From the NCBI RefSeq assembly GCF_900096945.1, contig NZ_FMKA01000004.1, forward strand, positions 124,001 through 188,000: a stretch of DNA of 64,000 nucleotides. The letters are read 5' to 3'. Each line of letters opens with the position of its first letter. Positions within the stretch are counted from its first letter, which is position 1. Origin of the DNA: Anaerobium acetethylicum. Lineage in GTDB: Bacteria; Bacillota; Clostridia; Lachnospirales; Lachnospiraceae. A model generated the notes under the pieces. It saw only the letters and a list, made by a program, of their open reading frames with translations, made no database searches and was not told where the DNA came from. Positions 8,034 through 16,417 of this stretch are shown here, one piece after another. Position numbers and translations under genes: made by a program.

Positions 8034-9383
8034 TTATAGTCTTTTGAGGAGTTCTTCTCTTTCTGCTTCGAATCCAGGTTTTCCAAGAAGGGCAAACATG
8101 TTCTTCTTGTAGCTTTCAACGCCTGGCTGATCGAATGGGTTTACGCCCAGAACGTATCCGCTTACGCCGCATGCGAATTCGAAGAAGTAGAACAGCTGTC
8201 CTAAATAGAATTCGTTCTGTTCAGGGATATTGACAATCAGGTTCGGTACATTGCCATCCGTATGAGCGAGGATTGTTCCGTTCATTGCGCTCTTATTGAT
8301 GAAATCAACGCTTTTTCCTGCAAGATAGTTGAGGCCGTCAAGATCGACTGCTTCTTCCTCGATGATGATTTCGCATCTGGAAGCCTCTACGTTAAGTACA
8401 GTTTCGAAAAGGTTTCTTGAACCATCCTGGATAAACTGTCCCATTGAGTGCAGGTCAGTTGTAAGGTCTACAGCTGCCGGGAAGATGCCTCTCTGGTCTT
8501 TTCCTTCGCTTTCGCCGAAAAGCTGTTTCCACCATTCTGATACAAAGTGGAGGCTTGGTTCATAGTTTGCAACGATTTCGATTCCTTTTCCTTTTCTTAA
8601 AAGGATATTTCTTGCTGCCGCATATTTAAGGGCATCATTTGATTCGAATTCATTTTCAAGGGCAGCTTTTCGTCCTGCTGCTGCACCTTCCATAAGCTTG
8701 TCGATGTCTGCACCGCTTACAGCAATTGGAAGAAGACCTACTGCTGTGAGCACGGAGAAACGTCCGCCTACATCATCAGGTACTACGAAGCTTTCGTATC
8801 CCTCTTCTGTTGCAAGGTTCTTAAGGGCTCCCCTTGCTTTATCAGTTGTTGCATAAATCCTCTTTGCAGCTTCTTCTTTTCCGTATTTTTCTTCAAGCAT
8901 CTTCTTGAATACGCGGAATGCGATAGCCGGTTCAGTAGTTGTTCCTGATTTGGAAATCATATTGATCGAGAAATCTTTTCCCTCTAAAACATCAATCAGG
9001 TGCTTGATGTAAGTGCTGCTTATGCTGTTTCCAACATAATAGATTTCTGGTGTTTTTCTGGTTTCTTTTGATACGTTGTTGTAGAAGCTGTGTCCTAAAA
9101 ATTCATTTGCAGCTCTTGCTCCGAGATAGGATCCGCCGATACCGATAACCAGAAGCACGTCTGAATCTGCTTTGATCTTTTCTGCTGCAGCTTTGATCCT
9201 GCCGAATTCTTCTTTATCGTAATCTACAGGAAGATCGATCCATCCAAGAAAATCATTTCCTGCTCCCGTCTTAGCCAGAAGTTCCTTCTTTGCATTTTCA
9301 ACTATTTTACCCATTTCCTTCACTTCGTTCTCATTGATGAAAACTGAAGCTTTTGAATAATCAAATGTCACCTTATTTCCCAT
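8034..9383 (-). CDS. pgi: Glucose-6-phosphate isomerase
   Basis: Interconverts glucose-6-phosphate and fructose-6-phosphate in glycolysis and gluconeogenesis. The 449-residue product matches the length of Gram-positive PGI. Both family signatures are present: [14 protein letters not shown] near 205 and [15 protein letters not shown] near 419, plus the sugar-phosphate-binding [10 protein letters not shown] segment. The frame is open 60 bases further upstream, but the ATG at 9383 is preferred because AAAAGGAGTG lies at the right distance. A promoter lies just upstream. Confidence 0.96.
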   Translation of the reverse strand: MGNKVTFDYSKASVFINENEVKEMGKIVENAKKELLAKTGAGNDFLGWIDLPVDYDKEEFGRIKAAAEKIKADSDVLLVIGIGGSYLGARAANEFLGHSFYNNVSKETRKTPEIYYVGNSISSTYIKHLIDVLEGKDFSINMISKSGTTTEPAIAFRVFKKMLEEKYGKEEAAKRIYATTDKARGALKNLATEEGYESFVVPDDVGGRFSVLTAVGLLPIAVSGADIDKLMEGAAAGRKAALENEFESNDALKYAAARNILLRKGKGIEIVANYEPSLHFVSEWWKQLFGESEGKDQRGIFPAAVDLTTDLHSMGQFIQDGSRNLFETVLNVEASRCEIIIEEEAVDLDGLNYLAGKSVDFINKSAMNGTILAHTDGNVPNLIVNIPEQNEFYLGQLFYFFEFACGVSGYVLGVNPFDQPGVESYKKNMFALLGKPGFEAEREELLKRL

Positions 9384-9471
9384 TCTTATACACTCCTTTT
9401 TCATAATTGCAACAGTCCGGCAAAACATCCGGACAGTTATCAAGATATTCTGTAACCATTACGACATTTTG

Positions 9472-9500
9472 ATTGTAGCAAATGACGGAATTTTAATCAA
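9472..9500 (-). promoter_or_regulatory. Promoter for pgi
   Basis: TTGATT, a 17-bp spacer and TACAAT on the minus strand, between the mtnN stop codon and pgi. Confidence 0.6.
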
Positions 9501-9516
9501 GCTCAACTATTTCTGA

Positions 9517-10215
9517 TCAGAGCCTGGAAACCAGATTCTCAACAAGCCTTACAGAATGGATGATTGCCTGCTTTTCAAAAGCCGGATAATCCATTGTGGC
9601 GCTGTCGTCGGCTTTGTCGGATATTGCCCTTATGATTACGAAAGGCACGTTGTTCAGATATGCGGCCTGTGCAATTGCAGCGCCTTCCATTTCCGTGCAG
9701 TATCCCTGGAAATTCTCCACAAGCTTTTCCTTCACTGCCTTATCCGAGACGAACTGGTCTCCGCTCACGATCCTTCCCACGAAGGTGCTGATGTCCGGAT
9801 TCGCCTCTTCACAGGCTGCTTTTGCCGCCTCGACCAGGACAGGATCAGCCTTGAAATCCAGGGTTTCCATCCTTGGGATTTCACCCAGGGGATAACCAAA
9901 TCCCGTTGCATCCACGTCGTGCTGAAGCGCATCGCTTGATATAACGATATCCCCGATGTTGATCCTGTTCTGGAGAGAGCCTGCAATTCCTGTATTGATG
10001 ACTGCGTCAACGTCAAACAGATCAACCAGGATCTGGGTACATACCGCAGCATTTACCTTGCCGATTCCGCTCCTTACAACAACAGCCTCCCTGCCTTTCA
10101 GGGTTCCTCTGTAGAATTCCATAGAGGCCTTTTTTACGACTTCTTTCACGTCCATCAGTTCCTTGAGTTTTTCCACTTCTTCTTCCATCGCTCCGATGAT
10201 TCCCAGTCTGTTCAT
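9517..10215 (-). CDS. mtnN: 5'-methylthioadenosine/S-adenosylhomocysteine nucleosidase
   Basis: Cleaves adenine from MTA and SAH, recycling methionine and removing the methylation inhibitor SAH; it also yields the precursor of AI-2. The 232 residues start MNRLGIIGAMEEEVEKL, with the family GSGIGKVNAA-like segment (RSGIGKVNAAVCTQ), the catalytic TEMEGAAIAQ Glu near 172 and the ISDKAD Asp near 197. ATG at 10215 follows AAAAAGGAGAA. It is expressed from a promoter about 220 nt upstream, leaving a long structured leader. Confidence 0.95.
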   Translation of the reverse strand: MNRLGIIGAMEEEVEKLKELMDVKEVVKKASMEFYRGTLKGREAVVVRSGIGKVNAAVCTQILVDLFDVDAVINTGIAGSLQNRINIGDIVISSDALQHDVDATGFGYPLGEIPRMETLDFKADPVLVEAAKAACEEANPDISTFVGRIVSGDQFVSDKAVKEKLVENFQGYCTEMEGAAIAQAAYLNNVPFVIIRAISDKADDSATMDYPAFEKQAIIHSVRLVENLVSRL

Positions 10216-10279
10216 GCTTTTTCTCCTTTTTATACCTGAATCGTTTTCTGTTATTTTGTATTTTCAACCCGTCCATAAG

Positions 10280-10393
10280 CTGGATTTTTAGTGATTTCCG
10301 CTTCGCGATGCGCAGAAATGGTTAAAACACACCATTTCGCCCTACAAGCCCCGGGTTTTTCGTGATTTCCGCTTCGCTGCACTCACGAAAAAC
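10280..10393 (-). other. Leader hairpins upstream of mtnN
   Basis: Two related segments contain GCGAAGCGGAAAT on the minus strand. One is enclosed by GTTTTTCGTG / CACGAAAAAC arms (about 10355-10393); the other is preceded by an AAATGG / CCATTT pair and ends ATCACTAAAAATC. They are probably repeat-derived stem-loops in the mtnN leader; I do not recognise a riboswitch class. Confidence 0.4.
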
Positions 10394-10435
10394 ACCTTGC
10401 GCAAACAACGTGTGAACAGTAACTTAACGGGTTCC

Positions 10436-10491
10436 ATTATACCAAATATTTTTCATTTAACCTAGTATGTCATGTTTTTTTTTGCTATAAT
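10436..10491. promoter_or_regulatory. Divergent extended -10 promoters for mtnN and the TSCPD operon
   Basis: Leftward TGG-TATAAT (ATTATA on plus at 10436-10441) and rightward TGC-TATAAT (10486-10491) are 45 bp apart. Neither has a good -35 element; both have the TGn extension. Confidence 0.55.
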
Positions 10492-10497
10492 CTATTT

Positions 10498-10516
10498 GCC
10501 TGTGGCAAACACAGGC
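10498..10516 (+). other. Hairpin before the TSCPD ribosome binding site
   Basis: GCCTGTG pairs with CACAGGC around a five-base loop in the 5' untranslated region, about 15 nt before the ribosome binding site. Possibly stabilises the mRNA end. Confidence 0.4.
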
Positions 10517-10542
10517 ACCAATTTTATCGTGGAGGCAGGAAA

Positions 10543-10803
10543 ATGAAATACAGGACAAAAGGAGTCTGCGCCCAGAGCATCGACTTTGAGGTTGAAGACC
10601 ATATCATAAAATCAGTTGACTTTGAGGGGGGCTGCAGCGGCAACACCCAGGGCGTTTCCCGCCTTGTGGAAGGCATGACCGTTGAGGAGGCAGTTTCAAG
10701 GCTTGCAGGCATAAGATGCGGATTCCGCAGCACGTCCTGCCCTGACCAGCTTGCACAGGCACTGAAATCCATGGTTATGGATGCCGAAGCGGCAAATCTT
10801 TAA
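10543..10803 (+). CDS. TSCPD domain protein
   Basis: 86-residue protein of the TSCPD family, named after the conserved TSCPDQLAQAL-type motif seen at residues 67-77. A second conserved region is GGCSGNTQGVSRLVEGM near 29-45, and four cysteines suggest metal or redox chemistry. The same domain forms the C-terminus of some class II ribonucleotide reductases; the stand-alone form has no established function that I can name. GGAGG precedes the ATG. The stop lies four bases before the next gene, giving a tight operon with the radical-SAM and MurG genes. Confidence 0.85.
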   Translation: MKYRTKGVCAQSIDFEVEDHIIKSVDFEGGCSGNTQGVSRLVEGMTVEEAVSRLAGIRCGFRSTSCPDQLAQALKSMVMDAEAANL

Positions 10804-10807
10804 TCGT

Positions 10808-11677
10808 ATGAAAAAATTCAAACGGATTTACGTCGAAATAACCAACATATGCAACCTGGCCTGTACCTTCTGCCCCCGGACAAAAAGAAAGCCGCGCACC
10901 ATGTCTGCGGCTGAATTCCTGCATGTCCTCGAAGAGACAGGCCCTTATACGGATTATATCTATCTGCATATAAAGGGCGAACCGCTTCTGCACCCTGAGC
11001 TTGAAGAAATCTTAAAGCTCTGCGGAGAAAAAGGCGTCTCAGCCAATATAACCACAAACGGAACGCTGATTCCGCAGGCATTCGATGCCCTGAAAAATGC
11101 GAAAAGCCTGCGTCAGATCAACATTTCCCTTCACAGCTTCGATGCCAATACCGGCATTGATTTTGAGGGCTATCTGAAAAGTGTTACGGATGCCGCAAAA
11201 TACTTCAGTGCAAATACTAAGACCATAACCGCCCTGAGGCTCTGGAACCTGGACAGGGACAATACGACTCTTGAAAACCGCGCACGCAACCTGCATATCC
11301 TGGAATATCTGGAGCATTCCTTCGGGCTTGACAGTCCCATCGTGGCTGCGGATATCAAAGACAAGGGCGTTAAGCTGGCCGAGCGCGTTTACCTAAACAG
11401 CGATTATGAATTTGAATGGCCCTCACTCGAAAACAGCCACTACAGCACTGAGGGATTCTGCTATGGAATGAAGACCCAGATTGGCATTCTTGCCGACGGA
11501 ACCGTTGTTCCCTGCTGCCTTGACGGCGAGGGCGTCATAAACCTTGGAAACATATTCACGGAAAGCTTTTCTGATATCCTGCGCTCTGAGCGTGCAGCCG
11601 CCATTGCCGAGGGATTCAGGAACCGCACTGCTGCCGAGGAGCTCTGCAGGCACTGCAGCTTCAAAGACAGGTTTTGA
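10808..11677 (+). CDS. Radical SAM protein with C-terminal cysteine (SPASM-like) region
   Basis: Radical S-adenosylmethionine enzyme: the 4Fe-4S motif is C15-x3-C19-x2-C22 (NICNLACTFC). The GEPLLHPEL and ITTNGTL segments are typical of the barrel. Five or six C-terminal cysteines (EGFCYG near 218, CCLDGE near 235, CRHC near 284) fit a SPASM/twitch auxiliary cluster, found in peptide- and protein-modifying members. An ATG at 10781 is in frame but lies inside the TSCPD gene; the ATG at 10808 places the cluster at the usual distance. Substrate unknown. The neighbours are TSCPD upstream and a MurG-family gene 14 bases downstream. Confidence 0.88.
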   Translation: MKKFKRIYVEITNICNLACTFCPRTKRKPRTMSAAEFLHVLEETGPYTDYIYLHIKGEPLLHPELEEILKLCGEKGVSANITTNGTLIPQAFDALKNAKSLRQINISLHSFDANTGIDFEGYLKSVTDAAKYFSANTKTITALRLWNLDRDNTTLENRARNLHILEYLEHSFGLDSPIVAADIKDKGVKLAERVYLNSDYEFEWPSLENSHYSTEGFCYGMKTQIGILADGTVVPCCLDGEGVINLGNIFTESFSDILRSERAAAIAEGFRNRTAAEELCRHCSFKDRF

Positions 11678-11691
11678 TTGGAGGAATAGAA

Positions 11692-12759
11692 ATGAAGAAC
11701 ATAATTCTTACCGGCGGCGGAACCGCCGGACATGTAACACCGAACATCGCTCTGCTTCCGGGCCTGAAAGAACGTGACTACGAGGTCAGCTATATAGGCT
11801 CCTATGACGGGATCGAGAAAAAGCTGATTGAAGAGTTCGGCATCCCTTATTACGGCATCTCTTCCGGAAAATTAAGGCGTTATTTTGATCTCAAGAATTT
11901 CACGGATCCCCTTAAGGTCATCAAAGGCTACAGTGAAGCTGTGAAACTCATGAAGCAGCTCAAGCCAGATGTATTATTTTCTAAAGGCGGATTCGTAACA
12001 GTACCGGTAGTCCTTGCTGCGAAAAAGTGCAAGGTTCCCATAATCATACATGAATCAGACATGACGCCCGGCCTCGCAAACAGGATCTGCACCCCGGCAG
12101 CCACAAAGGTATGCTGCAACTTCCCAGAAACCCTCGGCCATCTGCCTCATGGAAAAGCCGTGCTTACAGGCTCTCCCATCAGAAAAGAGCTCCTTCAGGG
12201 AAACAGGCAGGATGCCATTGATTTCTGCGAATTCCCGGAAGACCGGCAGACTATTATGATCATCGGCGGCAGCATGGGTGCCGCGGCAATCAACAAGGCT
12301 GTCAGGGATATCCTTCCCGAACTTTTAAAGGACTTTAATGTCGTACATATCTGCGGAAAAGGCAAGACTGAACCTGATCTTAACGGGCTGCCCGGTTATG
12401 CACAGTTCGAGTATATCAAAAAAGAGCTCAGCGATATTTTCGCACTCTCGGATCTTGTGATATCAAGAGCCGGAGCCAACTCCATATGCGAGCTCCTTTC
12501 ATTGAAAAAGCCAAATATCCTGATTCCGCTTTCCAGAGCAGCCAGCAGGGGCGATCAGATATTAAATGCCCATTCCTTTGAAAGGCAGGGCTTCAGCGCT
12601 GTGCTTGAAGAGGAGTCCCTTACTTCTGAAACTCTGCTTTCCAAAATACAGGAAGTCTATGCTTCCCGTGATTCCTATATCGCGAAAATGAGCACTGGAA
12701 GCCAGGCAGATCCGATACATAAAATCCTCGATCTTATTGAGGAATGTGCAGGCAAATAG
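11692..12759 (+). CDS. murG: MurG-family UDP-GlcNAc:lipid glycosyltransferase
   Basis: GT28-fold enzyme that adds GlcNAc to lipid I, giving lipid II for peptidoglycan. At 355 residues it has normal length, starting MKNIILTGGGTAGHVTPN with the GGGTAGH loop, HESDMTPGLANR near 118, GGSMGAAAIN near 195 and the C-terminal SRAGANSICELLSL sugar-nucleotide site. ATG at 11692 follows GGAGG. It stands outside any division/cell-wall gene cluster and is co-transcribed with a radical-SAM gene, so it could be the only MurG relocated or a paralogue; the window cannot decide. Confidence 0.9.
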   Translation: MKNIILTGGGTAGHVTPNIALLPGLKERDYEVSYIGSYDGIEKKLIEEFGIPYYGISSGKLRRYFDLKNFTDPLKVIKGYSEAVKLMKQLKPDVLFSKGGFVTVPVVLAAKKCKVPIIIHESDMTPGLANRICTPAATKVCCNFPETLGHLPHGKAVLTGSPIRKELLQGNRQDAIDFCEFPEDRQTIMIIGGSMGAAAINKAVRDILPELLKDFNVVHICGKGKTEPDLNGLPGYAQFEYIKKELSDIFALSDLVISRAGANSICELLSLKKPNILIPLSRAASRGDQILNAHSFERQGFSAVLEEESLTSETLLSKIQEVYASRDSYIAKMSTGSQADPIHKILDLIEECAGK

Positions 12760-12804
12760 GAGACGGGCTGCCCCGGCAGCCTTTCATACCTATACGATTA
12801 TAAA

Positions 12805-12853
12805 GAAACAGGAAAGGAGCGCATTTGTTGGCGTTCCTTTCCTGTTTCTTTTC
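12805..12853. terminator. Bidirectional terminator after murG
   Basis: GAAACAGGAAAGGA pairs with TCCTTTCCTGTTTC, continued by CGC/GCG, with TTTT after it on the plus strand. It also serves the convergent sigma-factor gene. Confidence 0.92.
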
Positions 12854-12858
12854 TACTG

Positions 12859-13410
12859 TTATAATTTCCCATATTCCTCGCCATATCTGATCCGTAGCCA
12901 GTTCCTTGCCCGGTTCAACTTTGACCGAAGGGCATTCCTGCTGATTCCCATGAATTCGGCAACTTCCTCCTGGCTTCGTTCACAGCATCCCGTCAACGTG
13001 ATCAGATCATACCAGTTGCGGTTTGCCTCCTGAACCTCCTCCATTATCCGTTGTATAAATTCCCTCTGGTGAAGCTCTTCGGTGAAATCCCCATTCTTCT
13101 GGGAATCCCCAAAGAAACTATTTGAATCAGTATTCCGATCCAAACGTTCCATCTCCCGCGGCGACAACATGATTTCTCTTTTTCTCTTTCTCTCGTAATC
13201 CTTTGTCGCATTGCATGCGGTGACGATCAGCCACCCTCTGATTACTTCTGTACAAAGCTCATCCATATTCATATATAGCTTGAAAAAAGTATCCTGGCTT
13301 ATATCCTGCGCAATATGGTGGTCTCTTACCCTCTTCACGATCAGCGCATAAATAAGTACATTATACTCCGCATAAACACCCCGAAATTCTGCTTCCTTCT
13401 CCCTTTCCAT
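12859..13410 (-). CDS. ECF-type sigma-70 family RNA polymerase sigma factor
   Basis: Small sigma factor of 183 residues. Region 2 includes the HIAQDISQDTFFKLY segment near 32-46; region 4 includes RSQEEVAEFMGISRNALRSKLNRARNWL near 145-172, a helix-turn-helix. A spacer of about 40 polar residues separates them. ATG at 13410 follows GGGGGAG. No anti-sigma gene is adjacent, and the HIT gene 103 bp upstream is on the same strand but separate. Regulon unknown. Confidence 0.9.
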   Translation of the reverse strand: MEREKEAEFRGVYAEYNVLIYALIVKRVRDHHIAQDISQDTFFKLYMNMDELCTEVIRGWLIVTACNATKDYERKRKREIMLSPREMERLDRNTDSNSFFGDSQKNGDFTEELHQREFIQRIMEEVQEANRNWYDLITLTGCCERSQEEVAEFMGISRNALRSKLNRARNWLRIRYGEEYGKL

Positions 13411-13513
13411 AACTCCCCCGAAATTTACCCTCTTCTTTGATTTTTCTGCCTGCTATTTCCAGCTTTTTAAATTACACCCTTTGGTTAATGCTTCTTCATC
13501 TGTTCTCTTCAAT

Positions 13514-13924
13514 TTATTCAGAAAACTGCTCCAGGCATTTCTTAAGGTCCTCATCACTGATTTCATTCGGCTTCCAGCCTATCTTTGCACCATCATCCGT
13601 ATACCTTGGAAGCAGGTGTATATGGAAATGAAACACGGTCTGCCCTGCCGGGCTTCCATTATTCTGAATGATATTAAATCCGTCGCACTTAAGGACCTCA
13701 GTCATTCTCTCGGCCATTTTCTTTGCCAGCACAAATGCCTTTGTCAGGACCTCATCCTCGATTTCATAGATGTCCGAAAAATGCTCTTTCGGCAGTATCA
13801 GTGCATGCCCCCATGTTGCAGGTCCCCTGTCCAGAATCACTCTGAATTCCCCATCCTCATAAATTGTTGCGGATGGTATTTCCCCATTTGCAATCTTGCA
13901 GAAAATGCAGTTGCTGTCCTTCAT
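13514..13924 (-). CDS. HIT family nucleotide-binding hydrolase/transferase
   Basis: 136-residue histidine-triad protein. The triad HFHIHLLPRY lies near 98-107, after NNGSPAGQTV, and the N-terminal CIFCKIANGEIPS motif is typical of the Hint/Fhit-like family in Firmicutes. These enzymes hydrolyse nucleotidyl phosphoramidates or dinucleotides. ATG at 13924 follows AGGAGGAG. It ends a possible unit with the flavodoxin-SCP2 and rhomboid genes, though a 108-bp gap separates them. Confidence 0.93.
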   Translation of the reverse strand: MKDSNCIFCKIANGEIPSATIYEDGEFRVILDRGPATWGHALILPKEHFSDIYEIEDEVLTKAFVLAKKMAERMTEVLKCDGFNIIQNNGSPAGQTVFHFHIHLLPRYTDDGAKIGWKPNEISDEDLKKCLEQFSE

Positions 13925-14032
13925 AATTGACTCTCCTCCTAATGTTCTATATATACTAAAAAGGTGAACTATGTGCTCCCGAACTATTCAGTACGTGGTT
14001 TCACACATGGCTGCTTTTTCCTTTTCCTGCTG

Positions 14033-15034
14033 TCAGTAATTATCGGAAAACACAAAAATCTGATCAAGCATTCTGAGATCTTTAAAATTTCCTTTTGCAG
14101 TCAACTCCCCTGCCATAAAAGCTCTCTGGAAAGTCATCCTCCCCGCCACGATATTGTCCATGGCTTCCGAATTCAGTTTCACTTCCACGTCCGCCCCTTC
14201 GCGCGTTCCATAGCTGCACTTCAGTTCTTTTCCATCTATTTCAACGATAAGGTTCTTTTTCTTATTATTCAGTACAAATACATAGGAAGCCCTGAAATCC
14301 TCCGACGGAACAAAATGATTTTCAAAATCCCTTATATATTCCGCCTCAGAATCAAGATCTTTTTTGCCGAGCATTCCTTTAAACATCATTTCCAGTTCTT
14401 CAATATCTTCCTTCTGCCTTTTCACATACCGGTCATCCGAAACATATTTTGAAAGCTGTTCACTCTCCTGAGGCGTCAGATTGATACCCTTCGTCCTATG
14501 GATATTCTGCTTCACTGCGAGATTGCTTGTAGGAAGATTTCTATTTTTCTGTGAAATGTCCCTGTAGAACATCTCGGCCTTTTTCTCTATGATCTGTCCA
14601 TAATCCTTGTTCATTTCGAATTCCAGCAGGTTTTCCACATATCCGCACAATCCGCTGGCTGGAAGTCCTCCGAGGATTTCCCATGCGTTGGTCAGTGTCA
14701 GACTGGCTTCCCTTTCTCCATAGGTGGTCGCCATGACCACCGGCTGCATATAGATTCTGCTTATCTCTTCCTTGTCGCCGTACAGCCAGCATGCGTCCAG
14801 GAACTGCTGCATATATCCGCCTATTCCCATCCACTCTACCGTTGCGGCAAGTATAATTCCGTCTGCACCCTTTAACGTCTGTGGAAGTGTTGCTATCACA
14901 TTTTTCTGCTCCTGCAGATTAAAGCGCTCTACGCTTACATGCAGCTCTTCAAATACCTGCTGCATCTTTCCTATGACATAAAGCGAAGGGTCGTCCATCA
15001 GCCCCCGTCCCCCATAATAAATATTAATCTTCAT
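14033..15034 (-). CDS. Flavodoxin-like oxidoreductase fused to an SCP-2 domain
   Basis: 333 residues in two parts. Residues 1 to about 170 look like an NAD(P)H-dependent FMN reductase/flavodoxin fold (MKINIYYGGRGLMDDP, then GADGIILAATVEWMGIGGYMQQFLD). The C-terminal 100 residues match the SCP-2 lipid-carrier fold, with the typical ending GRMTFQRAFMAGELTAKGNF. A linker of about 60 charged residues joins them. This suggests flavin chemistry on a hydrophobic ligand, but no substrate is known. It lies 20 bp after the rhomboid gene and is probably co-transcribed with it. Confidence 0.8.
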   Translation of the reverse strand: MKINIYYGGRGLMDDPSLYVIGKMQQVFEELHVSVERFNLQEQKNVIATLPQTLKGADGIILAATVEWMGIGGYMQQFLDACWLYGDKEEISRIYMQPVVMATTYGEREASLTLTNAWEILGGLPASGLCGYVENLLEFEMNKDYGQIIEKKAEMFYRDISQKNRNLPTSNLAVKQNIHRTKGINLTPQESEQLSKYVSDDRYVKRQKEDIEELEMMFKGMLGKKDLDSEAEYIRDFENHFVPSEDFRASYVFVLNNKKKNLIVEIDGKELKCSYGTREGADVEVKLNSEAMDNIVAGRMTFQRAFMAGELTAKGNFKDLRMLDQIFVFSDNY

Positions 15035-15054
15035 AACAAATTCCTCTCTGTCTT

Positions 15055-16269
15055 CTAGTCTTTATTTTCCGTATCCCTGGCTTCCGCTTTGGGTCCCTTA
15101 TAGAGGATAAATGCGACTGCTCCGCCTGCGATAAGACCTCCGATATGGGCCCAGTTGTCTATTACCGAACTGGATAAGCCGTAGTAAAGGCTGAAGAAAA
15201 TCAGAAGACCAACCCTTCTTGCTGTCAGATCTTCGAGTCTTCCCTTGTTTACAATAAGCACATAAAGCATCGCACCAATGATGCCAAAAATGGCGCCTGA
15301 TGCCCCTGCCGATACCACCAGCTCGTCTCTTCCGCTGTTGAACAGGAAGGACAGAACCCCCCCGCCAATCCCGCTGATGAAATATACCGCCATGTATCTG
15401 AGTTTTCCGACTGCCCTTTCAAGGTTATCCCCTACAAAGAACAGTATGAGCATATTATTTGTCAGATGCCCTATTCCGAAATGCATGAACATGGAGGTAA
15501 TGAACCTGTAGTATTCATGCTTGTCAAGGACGTAGGGCGCAAACATGGCGCCTTTTTCCACCATATATGCCGCGTCCGTTGTGGAGCCGCCTATTTCCAG
15601 GACCATAAATGCAATGATGTTGATCAGTACGATCAGTGTGTTGATGACTGCCTTCTTATGGAAAAGGGTTGCAATCGCAGCCTTTGTCTTTGCTTTATCA
15701 ACTGCAGCAGGCTCCGTCAGGACATTCTTAACAGCTTCCTTCACGGCCTCTTTCGCTGCTTCTGTTCCATCCTTATTTTCAGCCATGTTCCTGGCTTTCA
15801 GGGCTGCTCTTTGCACCGCTTCCTCGATATCCTTCTTCTCTGTCTCATCAGCCGCTTTTTTACGAGCCGCCTGCGTTTCTTCCTCGATGACATCGTTCAC
15901 CAGTCCGCTCAAGCCATGGAAATCAATGGGCTGGTCTTCATAGATCAGCAGCTGCACTGCATTTACATCGATAATCCAGCGCGGACATCCATACTGGCTC
16001 ATCATGCCGGCATCATGCACGTCCCATGCAAGAATCAGACTCAGCATTTCTATCTGTTCATACCCTTTCTTCACAAACAGATTGCGGATCTGGTTGATCA
16101 GGTTCTGGTACTGGTTTCCGCTGAAGTGAAATCCGAAATGATAATCTACCACCGGAATTATCCTTACACCGCCATCACTGGATTTGTAATAAATTCCGAT
16201 CTCGGGAATATTTGATGTGATTCGGTTGTAACCTTCTGCTCTAAGCTTCGCGTCTAGTTTTTTCAGCAT
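15055..16269 (-). CDS. Rhomboid family intramembrane serine protease with a soluble N-terminal domain
   Basis: 404-residue membrane protease. The catalytic serine is in GASGAIFG near residue 325 and the histidine in NWAHIGGLIAGG near 375; the HFGIGHLTNNM motif lies near 270. Six or so membrane helices fill residues 210-390. The first 110 residues form a soluble domain unrelated to the protease, followed by about 80 charged, helical residues (EEETQAARKKAADETEKK and on). A candidate promoter lies about 70 bp upstream. Substrates unknown. Confidence 0.92.
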   Translation of the reverse strand: MLKKLDAKLRAEGYNRITSNIPEIGIYYKSSDGGVRIIPVVDYHFGFHFSGNQYQNLINQIRNLFVKKGYEQIEMLSLILAWDVHDAGMMSQYGCPRWIIDVNAVQLLIYEDQPIDFHGLSGLVNDVIEEETQAARKKAADETEKKDIEEAVQRAALKARNMAENKDGTEAAKEAVKEAVKNVLTEPAAVDKAKTKAAIATLFHKKAVINTLIVLINIIAFMVLEIGGSTTDAAYMVEKGAMFAPYVLDKHEYYRFITSMFMHFGIGHLTNNMLILFFVGDNLERAVGKLRYMAVYFISGIGGGVLSFLFNSGRDELVVSAGASGAIFGIIGAMLYVLIVNKGRLEDLTARRVGLLIFFSLYYGLSSSVIDNWAHIGGLIAGGAVAFILYKGPKAEARDTENKD

Positions 16270-16335
16270 TCCTTCTTTTTCTCCTCTTCACGCTGCTGTA
16301 TAAGCATAAGCGTCTTCAAGCTTTTTGATATAAAA

Positions 16336-16364
16336 ACCTTATCACTTCAAGCATGCTATGTCAA
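16336..16364 (-). promoter_or_regulatory. Candidate promoter for the rhomboid gene
   Basis: A perfect TTGACA with a 17-bp spacer and a weak TAAGGT on the minus strand, in the gap after the Tad operon. Confidence 0.45.
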
Positions 16365-16417
16365 CCTGTGAAAAGCTATTTGAATGCTGTGAAAACAGAA
16401 TTTACCGACTGGTTTTC

